Counted from the stretch's first letter, positions 25,058-34,651 are shown. The stretch is DNA of 64,000 nucleotides from UBA4781 sp963556045 (GCA_963556045.3 CAUVYA020000002.1:2170001-2234000); one strand, 5' to 3'. Notes: a model not told the origin generated them from the sequence alone. Made by a program: numbers and translations.

Positions 25058-26353
25058 ATGCGGCGAAAGAATCGCCGTTCAAATCCGATCAAGATCCTGA
25101 TCCTGTTGGTTGTGATCGGGCTGCTTGTCTATATCGATCAGAAAGTAGAACCGTTTTCCCCCTATACGTTTATTGCTTCCCCCACGCCATCCCTTGCTCC
25201 AGAGACCTTTATCACCGAAGCGCAAAATCTGGCTGCGGAGGGGAAATATACCCAGGCGCTGCTTTCGTATGACAAAGCAATTTCGTCGGATCCTCAGAAT
25301 CCATCCAACTACATTGCTTCTGCGATGATCAACATTTATAAGGGAGATTATGAGGCAGCCATGGAATATGCCAGCAATGCATTATTGCTGAACCCTGAAA
25401 ACAGCCAGGCGTATGCATTGAAGGGAATTTCGGATGGATTGCTGGGAAATTACTTTGATTCAGAAACGAACCTGGGAAAAGCAGTGGAATATGACCCCGG
25501 CAATTATTTTGCATATGCCTATGATGCCATCGTGAAATCACAAAAGATCCTGGTCGGATCTGATGCTCAGGGTGATCTGGATGCTGCTATTGAAGCCTCA
25601 CGCAAAGCGGAAGCCATTGCGCCTAATGCGCTTGAAACACACTGGGCACGAGCGATGGTATTGGAGATCACTGCCAACTATGAGGACGCAGTAACGGAAT
25701 ATGAAGCCGCAATTGCGGTCAATTCCAATGTTGCCGAAATTCATATCTCACTTGGAAGAACCTATGCGGGACTGCTGGAATACAATCTGGCAGTTGAAGA
25801 ATACACCAAAGCCAATGCGTTGAATCCTTCGGATGCCATTCCGGATGCGCTCATTGGGCGCACCTACTACCGCATTGGCGAATACAGTAAATCCATCCAG
25901 TACTATCAGCAGGCAATATCTGACGAACCGCAAAATGCATATTACTGGGGTTATCTTGGTCAGGCTTTTTACAAGAACTATCAATTCGGAGATGCGATCC
26001 TGGCGCTGCAAACAGCCATTCGTGGAGGAGTAACCACATCTGGCGAGATCGTGGAAGGACTGCCACTTTCGTATGAGGTAGTTGACCTGTATTACATCTA
26101 TGGACTCTCCTTGATGGAGCTGGGATACTGCAGCGAAGCGGTTGATATTTCTCAGGCTATCATACAAAGTATGCAGGATGATGAAACGGCGGTTTACAAT
26201 GCCGAATACACCCTGGAACGCTGCTATGAAAAATTGAACGACCAGCAATTGCTGAAATTGCCTACTGCTACCATGATACCAACCTGGACACCGCAGCCAA
26301 CTCTCACACCGACACCTCTGCCGTATGAGATTCCAACACCTGCGGGAGAATAA
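25058..26353 (+). CDS. Membrane-anchored TPR protein
   Basis: ATG 25058 follows AGGAAG and begins with basic residues and one membrane helix (IKILILLVVIGLLVYI). A Pro/Thr spacer comes next, then about seven to eight TPR units: EAQNLAAEGKYTQALLSYDKAI, YASNALLLNPENSQAYALKG, and AIAVNSNVAEIHISLGRTY are clear. The C-terminus is a PTWTPQPTLTPTPLP-like linker that may run through the wall. A TPR surface outside the membrane suggests protein-protein contact. Paralogue of the next gene, which starts 1 nt after its stop. Confidence 0.8.
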   Translation: MRRKNRRSNPIKILILLVVIGLLVYIDQKVEPFSPYTFIASPTPSLAPETFITEAQNLAAEGKYTQALLSYDKAISSDPQNPSNYIASAMINIYKGDYEAAMEYASNALLLNPENSQAYALKGISDGLLGNYFDSETNLGKAVEYDPGNYFAYAYDAIVKSQKILVGSDAQGDLDAAIEASRKAEAIAPNALETHWARAMVLEITANYEDAVTEYEAAIAVNSNVAEIHISLGRTYAGLLEYNLAVEEYTKANALNPSDAIPDALIGRTYYRIGEYSKSIQYYQQAISDEPQNAYYWGYLGQAFYKNYQFGDAILALQTAIRGGVTTSGEIVEGLPLSYEVVDLYYIYGLSLMELGYCSEAVDISQAIIQSMQDDETAVYNAEYTLERCYEKLNDQQLLKLPTATMIPTWTPQPTLTPTPLPYEIPTPAGE

Positions 26354-26354
26354 A

Positions 26355-27677
26355 ATGTATTTACCTCACAAGGATCGTCTGTTTCAGAAGAAGAAACATC
26401 GTACCAGTCCTTATGTCATCGCGATCTTGCTTGCCCTGATTATTATTTTGCTGATTGTTCTGCGTGACCAACAGGAAGGGCGTATCACTCCCTTGTTTAT
26501 GGCTACTCCTACAGCAACCCGTACGGTGGATTCTTTCGTACAGGAGGCAGAAGTGCATTTCATAGCTGGTGACCTTACCAAAACCCTCGACGCTTTCCAG
26601 AATGCGGCTGCTGTAGATCCCAATAATGTCGATCTGTGGGTTGAACTGGCACGTATTCAGGTGTATTCCACCTCTTCGCTGGCGACCAGTGAAGAAAAAT
26701 TTGATCGCTTGAATGAAGCGTTAGAATCAGCCAACCGTGCCCTTGAGATCGAAAACGAGAACAGTACTGCTCATGCAGTGAAAGCGTTTGCGCTTGACTG
26801 GCTTTCCAGTTCGGCTATGGTTGGCAATGAGTGGGAACAGATTCTTACCCAGGCAGAACAGGAAGCGGTAGCAGCGCTGCAGCTGGATAGCAACAATACG
26901 CTGGCGCTGGCATATTATGCTGAGATCCTGGTAGACCAGATGAAATGGACGCAGGCAGAGCAATACATCGAACAAGCCATTCAGCGCGATGATACTCTGA
27001 TGGATGTGCACCGCATCAACGGGTATCTGCAGGAATCCATTGGGAATTACAGCGCAGCCATCACGGAGTATAAGAAAGCGTCTGATATCAACCCCAATCT
27101 TACTTTTTTATACCTGTCGATCGGAGTGAACTACCGTCAGCTGGAACAATACGACTTTGCGCTGGAATATTTTGCCAAAGCTGCCGATATCAATGAGCAG
27201 CTGGGTATCATGGATCCCATTCCCTACCAATCCATTGCGAAAACCTACGTGCAGCAAGGAGAGCCGCTTGCCGCGAGCTTGAACGCGCGCAAAGCAGTAC
27301 AGATCAAGCCCGATGATGCCTTTTATTATGCTTTCCTGGGCGATGTCTATCACAAATCTCGTAATTACGAAGGAGAGATCCTGGCATTCCAGTGCGGGCT
27401 GGAAGGCTGTACAGCCGAAGAAAGCTGTGAGGTTCGACAGTGTGACCCTGAAACGGATGTGATGGTTGCAATTGAAGGTCTTCCCCTTTCGGTGGATACC
27501 AAGGATTTTTATGCAGAATACGGTGCAGTGATGGCAGCGCTTCATCGCGACACCAATGGTTATTGCAGCAAAGCCATGCAGATTCTTGAACTGGTACGAA
27601 GTGGCTTTTCAGATGATGCTGTGATCATGGGGGTAGTAGAGGAATCAGAAGCCATTTGTGCTTCGTATGGGTATTAA
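26355..27677 (+). CDS. Membrane-anchored TPR protein, paralogue
   Basis: ATG 26355, with GGGAG just upstream. A basic N-terminus (KDRLFQKKKHRT) precedes a single membrane helix (YVIAILLALIIILLIVL), a short spacer and about seven TPR units (for example AEVHFIAGDLTKTLDAFQNA and YKKASDINPNLTFLYLSIG). The same layout as the upstream gene indicates tandem duplication. Cysteines in a C-terminal pair region (GLEGCTAEESCEVRQC) could form disulphides outside the cell. No enzymatic motif. Confidence 0.8.
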   Translation: MYLPHKDRLFQKKKHRTSPYVIAILLALIIILLIVLRDQQEGRITPLFMATPTATRTVDSFVQEAEVHFIAGDLTKTLDAFQNAAAVDPNNVDLWVELARIQVYSTSSLATSEEKFDRLNEALESANRALEIENENSTAHAVKAFALDWLSSSAMVGNEWEQILTQAEQEAVAALQLDSNNTLALAYYAEILVDQMKWTQAEQYIEQAIQRDDTLMDVHRINGYLQESIGNYSAAITEYKKASDINPNLTFLYLSIGVNYRQLEQYDFALEYFAKAADINEQLGIMDPIPYQSIAKTYVQQGEPLAASLNARKAVQIKPDDAFYYAFLGDVYHKSRNYEGEILAFQCGLEGCTAEESCEVRQCDPETDVMVAIEGLPLSVDTKDFYAEYGAVMAALHRDTNGYCSKAMQILELVRSGFSDDAVIMGVVEESEAICASYGY

Positions 27678-27711
27678 AGTATTAAAAAAATATAAGATTT
27701 TTTCAATTGCC

Positions 27712-27740
27712 TTGACTGTAGAGTTAAAGGTGGTTAATAT
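27712..27740 (+). promoter_or_regulatory. groESL promoter
   Basis: TTGACT (27712-27717), a 17-bp spacer and TATTAA-context TAATAT (27735-27740): a near-ideal vegetative promoter whose start point falls at the CIRCE box. Confidence 0.75.
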
Positions 27741-27745
27741 TGGAA

Positions 27746-27772
27746 TTAGCACTCTGTTGAAAAGAGTGCTAA
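27746..27772 (+). promoter_or_regulatory. CIRCE element (HrcA operator)
   Basis: TTAGCACTC, nine bases, GAGTGCTAA: a perfect match to the CIRCE consensus, located at the predicted transcript start. HrcA repression and heat induction of groESL follow from established knowledge of this element. Confidence 0.95.
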
Positions 27773-27807
27773 AATAATGATTCGAAAAAAATTCAGGAGG
27801 ATCTTAT

Positions 27808-28104
27808 ATGGCACTCAATATCAAACCCCTTGGCAGCCGATTGGTTGTAGAGCCGATCGAACGGGAAGATGTAACCGCATCAGGTATCGTCTTACCAGAA
27901 ACTGCAAAAGAGAAACCCCAAAAAGGTACTGTTCTTTCCGTCGGCGCAGGCGATCGCAATGAAAAGGGCGAACGTGTTCAGATGGATGTCAAAGAAGGTG
28001 ATACGGTTTTATTCGCAAAATATTCCGGCACCGAGATCAAGATCGACGATAAGAAGCTCTTAATTCTCAAAGAGAGCGATGTTCTGGCAATCGTCACGAA
28101 ATAA
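27808..28104 (+). CDS. groES: Co-chaperonin GroES
   Basis: 98 residues. The heptameric lid of the GroEL chamber. It has the conserved start IKPLGSRLVVEPI, the mobile-loop region after EREDVTASGIVLPE, and the ending DVLAIV. AGGAGG ribosome site. First gene of the CIRCE-controlled operon, 29 bp before groEL. Confidence 0.97.
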   Translation: MALNIKPLGSRLVVEPIEREDVTASGIVLPETAKEKPQKGTVLSVGAGDRNEKGERVQMDVKEGDTVLFAKYSGTEIKIDDKKLLILKESDVLAIVTK

Positions 28105-28133
28105 GTACTTATCCGAAAAAGAAGGAGATTCTT

Positions 28134-29768
28134 ATGGCAGCAAAACAACTTGTTTTTGGAGAAGAGGCACGCAAGAAACTGCGCGATGGTATTGATATCG
28201 TTGCCGAAGCAGTTGCCACCACACTTGGTCCTAAGGGGCGCAATGTCGCTCTGGATCGCAAGTTTGGTTCTCCTACAATTACCCATGACGGTGTTACCGT
28301 TGCGAAAGAGATCGAACTGGAAGATCCTTTTGAGAATATGGGCGCTCAGTTATTAAAAGAAGCAGCCACCAAGACCAATGATATCGCTGGTGATGGCACC
28401 ACCACTTCGACCGTGTTAGCACATGCTATGGTCACAGAAGGGCTGAAGACCCTGGCAGCCGGCGCCAACCCAATGCTTTTAAAGCACGGGATTGAAGCCG
28501 CTTCCAAGAAGGTCGCCGATGCGATCAAAGATCAGGCGATCGATATTTCTACCAAGGATGAAATTGCCAACGTAGCCACCATTTCTGCACAGGATCGCCA
28601 GATTGGTGATTTGATCGCAGATGTGATGGATAAAGTTGGAAAAGATGGCGTTATCACCGTTGAAGAATCCAAAGGTCTTGAGTTCGAACAGGAATATGTG
28701 GAAGGTATGCAGTTCGATCGTGGCTACATTTCACCTTATTTCATTACCGATTCAGAACACATGGAATCCGTTATCGAGAATCCTTACATCTTGATTCATG
28801 ACAAGAAGATCTCCGCTGCACAGGATATGCTTCCTATGCTCGAAAAGATGGTGCAGGTCGGAAAACGAGATCTGGTCATCATCGCCGAAGATATTGATGG
28901 TGAAGCTCTGGCAACGCTGGTGCTCAATAAACTGCGTGGTACCTTGAATGTGCTGGCAGTGAAAGCCCCCGGTTTTGGCGATCGCCGCAAAGCGATGCTG
29001 CAGGATATTGCCGTTTTGACCGGTGCAACCGTTATTTCTGAAGAAACCGGACGCAAACTTGATACCACCACAGTCCAGGATCTTGGAACTGCTGAAAAGG
29101 TTCAATCTGACAAAGATAACACAACCGTAATCGGTGGCAAGGGAGATTCCAAAGCCATCAAAGGTCGCATTGACCAGATTCGTGTTGAGATCGACAAGAC
29201 CACCAGTGATTACGACCGTGAAAAACTGCAGGAACGTCTTGCAAAACTTTCCGGTGGTGTTGCCATCATTCGCGTTGGTGCAGCCACTGAAACTGAATTA
29301 AAAGAAAAGAAACATCGTGTAGAAGATGCTCTCTCTGCAACCCGCGCGGCTGTAGAAGAAGGTATCGTCCCAGGTGGTGGCGTTGCATTAATGAACGCTA
29401 TTGATTCACTGGCTGATCTCAAACTCGACAATGATGATGAACAGACCGGCGTGAACATTGTCCGCAAAGCTCTTATCGTTCCGATGAAACGCATTTCTGA
29501 GAATGCAGGCTGGGACGGTTCGGTTGTGGTCGAAAATATTCGCCAGGCACAAGAAAAAGCCAAAAGCAAACAGATCGGTTTCGACATCACTACTGAAAAA
29601 TATGTTGACATGGTGAAATCCGGCGTGATCGACCCCGCGAAGGTCACACGCGGTGCACTGGAAAATGCAACCTCCATCGCAGCGATGATCCTCACCACTG
29701 AGGCGCTCATCACCGATGTACCGGAACCCGAAAAAGGGATGGCTCAACCGCCAATGCCCGAATACTAA
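28134..29768 (+). CDS. groEL: Chaperonin GroEL
   Basis: 544 residues, the ATP-driven folding chamber. Signature motifs include TLGPKGRNV, DGVTVAKEIE, AGDGTTT (nucleotide site), and AAVEEGIVPGGGVAL. The C-terminus ends PEPEKGMAQPPMPEY without the GGM repeats found in many proteobacteria. It is followed by a strong terminator. A CnoX-like chaperedoxin, which in other bacteria docks on GroEL, is encoded at 47363. Confidence 0.98.
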   Translation: MAAKQLVFGEEARKKLRDGIDIVAEAVATTLGPKGRNVALDRKFGSPTITHDGVTVAKEIELEDPFENMGAQLLKEAATKTNDIAGDGTTTSTVLAHAMVTEGLKTLAAGANPMLLKHGIEAASKKVADAIKDQAIDISTKDEIANVATISAQDRQIGDLIADVMDKVGKDGVITVEESKGLEFEQEYVEGMQFDRGYISPYFITDSEHMESVIENPYILIHDKKISAAQDMLPMLEKMVQVGKRDLVIIAEDIDGEALATLVLNKLRGTLNVLAVKAPGFGDRRKAMLQDIAVLTGATVISEETGRKLDTTTVQDLGTAEKVQSDKDNTTVIGGKGDSKAIKGRIDQIRVEIDKTTSDYDREKLQERLAKLSGGVAIIRVGAATETELKEKKHRVEDALSATRAAVEEGIVPGGGVALMNAIDSLADLKLDNDDEQTGVNIVRKALIVPMKRISENAGWDGSVVVENIRQAQEKAKSKQIGFDITTEKYVDMVKSGVIDPAKVTRGALENATSIAAMILTTEALITDVPEPEKGMAQPPMPEY

Positions 29769-29776
29769 AAACGAAC

Positions 29777-29807
29777 AGCCGCAGGAATTTTACCCTGCGG
29801 CTTTTTC
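29777..29807 (+). terminator. Terminator of groESL
   Basis: AGCCGCAGG (29777-29785) pairs exactly with CCTGCGGCT (29794-29802), followed by TTTTC. Confidence 0.85.
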
Positions 29808-29835
29808 ATTTAATTACGTTATAATCATCCCTGTT

Positions 29836-30711
29836 GTGAACAAAAAAACAATCCTTTCCGTATTTATCTTGCTTGTCCTTGTGATCCTGAACGGCTGTCA
29901 GCCGCGATCAGAAGCTGCTTCTCCTACAAATACAGCCATAAGTACCGTGACGCCAACTGAAGAACCGATGGCTGTGCGTGTGAATGGCATCGGCATCAGC
30001 ATCGTAGAATTCGAAGCTGAGCAGCAACGGCTGCAGGATGCACAAACCGTTCTGGGTGAAACATGGAGTGAACAGGAAATGATGGATCGTGTGATATCAG
30101 AACTGGTAGGACAGGTTCTGCTGGCAGAAGGTGCCGCAGCTGCAGGATATGCAGTTGATGAAACCACCCTCCAATCTCATGTGGATGCTATTATTGCTAA
30201 GGTGGGAGGTACTGAGCAGTTCATGACCTGGCTGCAGACTAATCATTATGATGAAATTGAGTTTCGTAAAGTACTGAAAAGACAATTGGCAGCCTCCTGG
30301 ATGCGGGAGAATATTATCATTAGTGTACCTACCAGCGGAGAACAGGTACATGCCCGCCAGATTCTGGTGAGTGATCGCACTACTGCTGATACGCTCTACC
30401 AAAAACTGCAAGCCGGAAGTGATTTTGAAACCCTTGCACAACAATATGACACGACCACCGGCGGCGATCTGGGTTGGTTCCCGCGCGGATTTCTCTACCA
30501 GCAAGCGATTGAAGATGCTGTATTCTCCTTAAATGCAGGGGAATATAGCGCCGTCATCGAGACAGCCATCGGCTATCATATCGTACAGGTGATCGAACGC
30601 AGCAGCGAACATCCCTACAGTACTGATGCTTTACATATACTGCAGGAGCAGGCTGTGCAGAGTTGGCTGGATGCCCGCTGGGCTGCATCCAGTATTGAAG
30701 TATTGATCTGA
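29836..30711 (+). CDS. Parvulin-type peptidyl-prolyl isomerase lipoprotein (PrsA/SurA-like)
   Basis: Probably a surface-anchored foldase. I take GTG 29836 as start: it gives a lipoprotein signal (KKTILSVFILLVLVILNGC, lipid on C21). The long open frame before it overlaps groEL and codes nothing sensible. After a Thr/Pro spacer comes a SurA-N-like helical region (~60-155), then a parvulin domain (~175-265) with ARQILV, GSDFETLAQQYD, GGDLGWFPRG, and GYHIVQVIER. TATAAT at 29820-29825 lies only 10 nt before the GTG, so the leader may be very short. Converges on the DUF711 gene with a 1-nt gap. Confidence 0.85.
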   Translation: MNKKTILSVFILLVLVILNGCQPRSEAASPTNTAISTVTPTEEPMAVRVNGIGISIVEFEAEQQRLQDAQTVLGETWSEQEMMDRVISELVGQVLLAEGAAAAGYAVDETTLQSHVDAIIAKVGGTEQFMTWLQTNHYDEIEFRKVLKRQLAASWMRENIIISVPTSGEQVHARQILVSDRTTADTLYQKLQAGSDFETLAQQYDTTTGGDLGWFPRGFLYQQAIEDAVFSLNAGEYSAVIETAIGYHIVQVIERSSEHPYSTDALHILQEQAVQSWLDARWAASSIEVLI

Positions 30712-30712
30712 T

Positions 30713-31930
30713 CTATCTGCGAGCCTTTAGGTGAATAGTCTGGTCGGCAGCCAGAGGAGCCTGGAAGCCGTGATAAGGATAATCAAGCACTTTCCCCTTT
30801 GCAAAAAACGAAAAATCAAATTCAACCACATCGCCGGCTTGTTTCCCTGGTATGGGCATCAGGCGTGCCGTGAGGGGTTTATCAAGCCGTAAAGCCAGAG
30901 CAGCCACATCCATCAGCAATGCCTCGATCTTTTCTACTGCGATATCACCTGGTAAAGGTACCGTATCCAAACCGGTCCCGCATACACTGGAGTAATGCAG
31001 CACATCGTAAATAGAAAGGATGCCCTCGGCGCTGCGCTTTGCCAGGATGTTATCCTCCAGAATCGGCATCATCAAGCCATTGAAACCCGTTTTTTTCCAG
31101 TTCCCGCTATCCAGCGTGCTTGCCAGAATGGCGGCTGCTGCCAGGCTGCCGGCGGACCCGATGGCGGGAATACCCATACTTTCCAACGCCCTGCCAAATG
31201 AACACCATGTTTCAGGAAAGGGAGCCAGAGAAAAATCAAATCCTTCAAAAGAGAAATCATCTGCAGAATTTGTTTTTTGAATTATCTTTTCTACAGACAG
31301 AGCCTGCGTTTCAAAAATCTCGATCAGGCGTTGACAGCCGCTCTTGATATCGCTGGATTGGTCAAAAACTTCCTGGACCGTATCGGCACATTCCATGGCG
31401 AATGCAAAAGCGGGTTTCCCCGCTCTGCCATACGCGGCTGGGAAAAAAGGTGCGCAGGGTTTCACGTTTGCCAGTGCGGCAAAACGCAGATTGGCAAAAC
31501 CGTTTGGTTCCAGATGGGCAACCTGCTGAATAGTCTGTGCACAGGTTTTAACAGCTCTGGTAGAAAGACCTGTTTGTGGGTCTGCTATCTGCATGCTGGT
31601 AAAAAGAGTATCCGATATGGAGAGGATTGATGGAATCATACCGGGATCGGGCAGGTTTGCTGTTGTACAGGGACCAATTGATACATAATCAAACCCCGCT
31701 TCACCGGTTTGTTTTACAAAAGCAGTCAAATTTTCCAGTATTTCTGATTCATCATACAGGTTTAACCACAGAGGGAAGGGTGTGGTTGCCAGACGGATAC
31801 TCTGCACCGCAAGACCGGCAGCTTCCAGCTTCCTCCTGGTGGTTTGCATGTGTTCCTGCAAGAACGATAATTGTTCCTCAATGGTTTGATATTGTGGATC
31901 AATGAAATAGGTTATGGAACGGATCTTCAT
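30713..31930 (-). CDS. DUF711 family protein
   Basis: 405 residues. The N-terminus MKIRSITYFID and the C-terminal SSVCGTGLDTVPLPGD block match DUF711/UPF0210 proteins, whose function is not established. They are related to the PFL/ACT-associated UPF0210 group. Cytosolic, no signal. It overlaps the end of the upstream methyltransferase gene by 4 bp, so they share a transcript. Confidence 0.8.
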   Translation of the reverse strand: MKIRSITYFIDPQYQTIEEQLSFLQEHMQTTRRKLEAAGLAVQSIRLATTPFPLWLNLYDESEILENLTAFVKQTGEAGFDYVSIGPCTTANLPDPGMIPSILSISDTLFTSMQIADPQTGLSTRAVKTCAQTIQQVAHLEPNGFANLRFAALANVKPCAPFFPAAYGRAGKPAFAFAMECADTVQEVFDQSSDIKSGCQRLIEIFETQALSVEKIIQKTNSADDFSFEGFDFSLAPFPETWCSFGRALESMGIPAIGSAGSLAAAAILASTLDSGNWKKTGFNGLMMPILEDNILAKRSAEGILSIYDVLHYSSVCGTGLDTVPLPGDIAVEKIEALLMDVAALALRLDKPLTARLMPIPGKQAGDVVEFDFSFFAKGKVLDYPYHGFQAPLAADQTIHLKARR

Positions 31931-32688
31931 GAATTCCTCTGACGGGCGGTTTCATACAATAGAATATTAGCAGACATGGCTGCATTCAGGCTTTCCATCC
32001 CTCCCGGCATGGGGATGAGAATATTTTGCTGAGAATAATTGCGCATAGATGTGCTGGCGCCGCGGGCTTCATTTCCGATGATGAACGTGACCGGTTTGGA
32101 TAAATCTGCCTGCCAGCATGGGATTCCCTGCGTGACATCTGCGAGATAGAGCATGGTTCCTGCTGTCAGGGTCTCAATGTCTTTGAGATGTGCCTGCACG
32201 AGTGGAACGCGAAAGTGGGCGCCCATGCCGGCTCGTACTACCTTCGGTGAATACGGATCCACACTGCCGGTCGTATAAAGAAGCTCCTGTAATCCGAATG
32301 CGGCTGCCGCGCGTAGAATGGTGCCAAAATTACCGGGGTCCTGGATCTCGTCCAGCACCATCAATAGATCAGGTCTGGCAGGTAATGCAATTTGTGGGAA
32401 AGGCAGTACCAGCAGCAATCCTTGAGATGTTTTGGTCGCTGAAATCTTATTCATTAGCTCAGTAGACAGTTCGATCTTCTCGCAGGAATTGTTTTCCAGC
32501 AGTTGTTGACCACGTTCCGAAATAGTGGAGCTGTACAATGCCAGTTGTATTTCCTGCCCGGCGGAAATCGCTTCTTCAGCCAGACGGACACCTTCACAAA
32601 TGAAGAGCTTTTCTTGATAGCGGGCATCCTTCTTTGACAGCAGGCTGCGCACCCATTGGATGGTTGGGTTTTGAAATGAGGTGATCAT
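31927..32688 (-). CDS. TrmH/SpoU-family RNA 2'-O-methyltransferase
   Basis: 253 residues: an N-terminal substrate-binding domain (ARYQEKLFICEGVRLAEEA), then the SPOUT knot with motif 1 LDEIQDPGNFGTILRAA, motif 2 IGNEARGAS and motif 3 IPMPGGMESLNAAMSANILLYE. Methylates a ribose in rRNA or tRNA; the position is unknown (RlmB and TsnR-like enzymes share this layout). Confidence 0.92.
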   Translation of the reverse strand: MITSFQNPTIQWVRSLLSKKDARYQEKLFICEGVRLAEEAISAGQEIQLALYSSTISERGQQLLENNSCEKIELSTELMNKISATKTSQGLLLVLPFPQIALPARPDLLMVLDEIQDPGNFGTILRAAAAFGLQELLYTTGSVDPYSPKVVRAGMGAHFRVPLVQAHLKDIETLTAGTMLYLADVTQGIPCWQADLSKPVTFIIGNEARGASTSMRNYSQQNILIPMPGGMESLNAAMSANILLYETARQRNS

Positions 32689-32694
32689 GGCGGT

Positions 32695-33252
32695 TCAATC
32701 CTTCCTGCTAAATTCTTCGAAAAAAGTTTTGCACGAAATGCGGTCGAAAAGAACCATCCGTACCAGCAGGATATCCGTTTGTGGATTCTTTTCAAAGAAA
32801 CGGAAGATCTCTTCATGAAAGATCTGTGCGGCTTTTTGACATGGGAAACCAAAAATACCGGTCGAGATGGCAGGGAAGGCGATGGATGTGATCTTCAATT
32901 CCTCTGCCAGCAGGAAACAACCGCGAATAGTAGTGCGCAGCTTGAATTCCTCATCCCCTTCTCCCCATACGGGACCGGCGGCGTGGATGATATAGCGGCA
33001 GGGCAGCTTCCCCGCGGAAGTATATGCCGGATGGGCATGGCTGATGGGACCGTGCTGGGTTATCCAGTCATCGCTTTCTGTCTGAATACTGCTGCCGCCT
33101 GCCAGAGAAATGGCGCCAGCCACTCCCCCGCCATGCTGCAAGTACTGGTTGGCGGCGTTGACGATCGCATCTACTTTTTCATGGGTGATGTCGCCTTTGA
33201 CCACATGAAGAGAATGGTTTTGGTGGAACGTAAATTCCAAATTCTCAGACAT
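32695..33252 (-). CDS. Macro-domain O-acetyl-ADP-ribose deacetylase
   Basis: 185 residues, a single macro domain. Landmarks are VVKGDITHEKVDAIVNAANQ, GGGVAGAI, YIIHAAGPVW and IAFPAISTGIFGFP, as in YmdB/MacroD. It should hydrolyse O-acetyl-ADP-ribose or remove mono-ADP-ribose. It precedes the TrmH gene by 6 nt. Confidence 0.92.
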   Translation of the reverse strand: MSENLEFTFHQNHSLHVVKGDITHEKVDAIVNAANQYLQHGGGVAGAISLAGGSSIQTESDDWITQHGPISHAHPAYTSAGKLPCRYIIHAAGPVWGEGDEEFKLRTTIRGCFLLAEELKITSIAFPAISTGIFGFPCQKAAQIFHEEIFRFFEKNPQTDILLVRMVLFDRISCKTFFEEFSRKD

Positions 33253-33283
33253 ACTTCTATTTTAATGGATAAGACCTGAATTT

Positions 33284-33313
33284 AAACAAAAACGGGATGG
33301 AATTCCATCCCGT
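33284..33313 (-). terminator. Terminator of the thrS-infC-rpmI-rplT cluster
   Basis: ACGGGATGG (33292-33300), AATT loop, CCATCCCGT (33305-33313). On the minus strand it is followed by TTTTTGTTT. Confidence 0.85.
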
Positions 33314-33338
33314 CGGCTTATTTAAAGGAAGTTGGTAT

Positions 33339-33692
33339 TTATATGGCTGATTTTGCTTTTTCAACAACAGCCGCGAATGCCTGAGGGTCACGTACTGCCA
33401 GGTCAGCCAGCATCTTGCGGTTGAGTGTAATATTGGCTTGTTTGAGAGCATAGATGAAACGGCTGTAAGACATTCCATGCATGCGGGCAGCAGCGTTGAT
33501 ACGTGTTATCCATAATTTACGCAGGTCACGCTTGCGCACCCGGCGATCGCGATACGCATACCATAAGCTTTTTAGCATGGCTTCATTCGCGCGCCTGTAC
33601 AGGCGAGAGCGGGTGCCGAACTGACCTTTCGTCAGTTTTAGTACTTTTTTATGTCGCAGATAGCGATTTGGTCCACCTTTTACACGGGTCAT
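33339..33692 (-). CDS. rplT: 50S ribosomal protein L20
   Basis: 117 residues, full length for L20. It binds 23S rRNA early in assembly. Typical start TRVKGGPNRYLRHKKVLKLTKG and the conserved RRVRKRDLRKLWITRINAAAR block. Last gene of the translation cluster, ending at a strong terminator. In other bacteria L20 represses this operon post-transcriptionally; no leader structure was identified here. Confidence 0.97.
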   Translation of the reverse strand: MTRVKGGPNRYLRHKKVLKLTKGQFGTRSRLYRRANEAMLKSLWYAYRDRRVRKRDLRKLWITRINAAARMHGMSYSRFIYALKQANITLNRKMLADLAVRDPQAFAAVVEKAKSAI

Positions 33693-33771
33693 TATTACTC
33701 CTTTGCGAACTCCAGGGCGTCGGTTTCAAACCAGTTGCATACACCAGGCAGCCGCAAATTGTTTGTATTGA

Positions 33772-34008
33772 TTAATTATTTTTATCCATATAGGGCGCAA
33801 GTCTCTTCACGCGTTTCTGAATGTTCTTGCCTTCCACCGGGATCATCTCGGCTAATTCTGCTTTAGCTCGAGCAGAACGATTACGGCGAAGATGGCTTTT
33901 TCCGCCTTTGGTGCGCACAATCTTGCCAGAACCGGTCGTCCGGAATCTCTTGGCGGTTGCTTTGTGCGTCTTCATTTTAAACTTTGTGTTTTTAGCTTTT
34001 CGCGGCAC
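33772..34008 (-). CDS. rpmI: 50S ribosomal protein L35
   Basis: 78 residues, about 12 more than the usual 65. The core MKTHKATAKRFRTTGSGK begins at residue 12, preceded by PRKAKNTKFK. Either the extension is real or the start is the internal ATG. It lies between infC and rplT in the standard order. Confidence 0.95.
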   Translation of the reverse strand: MPRKAKNTKFKMKTHKATAKRFRTTGSGKIVRTKGGKSHLRRNRSARAKAELAEMIPVEGKNIQKRVKRLAPYMDKNN

Positions 34009-34129
34009 AGCTACTCTCCTTAAAATTAAATAGAAGATCCTTTAAATAAGGGCAAGCGCCAATTATACTGGAAAATATCAATTTTGCCAATAAGGGTAAA
34101 AACGAACCAACCTGTATGGGTAAGTCAGT

Positions 34130-34651
34130 CTATTTTGCTTGTTTTTGTGGTGCAAGCAGCATGTTCATAGAACGACCTTCCATAGAGGGTGCTTTTTCTA
34201 TGACAGCCACATCCTGCAGGTCTTTGGCGATCTCTTTCAGATCTTCCAGAGCGATTTCGGGGTAGGTAACCTCTCTTCCACGGAATCGAATGGTGACCAG
34301 AACTTTCATACCGTGCTCCAACCAGCCACGTGCATCATCTACTTTAAATCCACGATGGTGCTCATTGGTTTTAGGACGCAGGCGTATCTCTTTGACTTCC
34401 ACTTTCGTCTGCGCTTTACGTGCAAGTCGTTCTTTTTTATTCTGCTCGTATAGATATTTCCCCAGGTCGAGAATCTTGCAAACAGGCGGCTCCGCGTTGG
34501 GGGCGATCTCTACCAGATCAAGCTGTGCTTCACGGGCGAGTTGAAGTGCTTTTTCTCTGGGCACAACGCCTAAATTTTCCCCATTTTGATCGATCAGGCG
34601 AACGTTCGCTGATCTTATCTCCTCATTTACTCTTACATTTGATGTAGCTAT
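34130..34651 (-). CDS. infC: Translation initiation factor IF-3, AUA start
   Basis: IF-3 binds the 30S subunit and rejects non-canonical start codons. The N-domain (RVNEEIRSANVRLIDQNGENLG) and C-domain (IRFRGREVTYPEIALE; ending MNMLLAPQKQ) are complete. No ATG, GTG or TTG is suitably placed: the only in-frame ones upstream (TTG 34669, GTG 34660) sit at or inside the AAAGGAG ribosome site. ATA at 34651-34649 is 8 nt after AGGAG and would give a protein starting ATSNVRVNEE. Rare start codons in infC underlie autoregulation in other bacteria, so this fits. Confidence 0.93.
   Translation of the reverse strand: MATSNVRVNEEIRSANVRLIDQNGENLGVVPREKALQLAREAQLDLVEIAPNAEPPVCKILDLGKYLYEQNKKERLARKAQTKVEVKEIRLRPKTNEHHRGFKVDDARGWLEHGMKVLVTIRFRGREVTYPEIALEDLKEIAKDLQDVAVIEKAPSMEGRSMNMLLAPQKQAK

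Noticed and set aside
25180..26350. Thr/Pro coding repeats as a minisatellite or CRISPR-like array
   Set aside because: The repeats encode linkers in several proteins (also at 50240-50330 and 55190-55300), with irregular spacing and no spacers of constant length.
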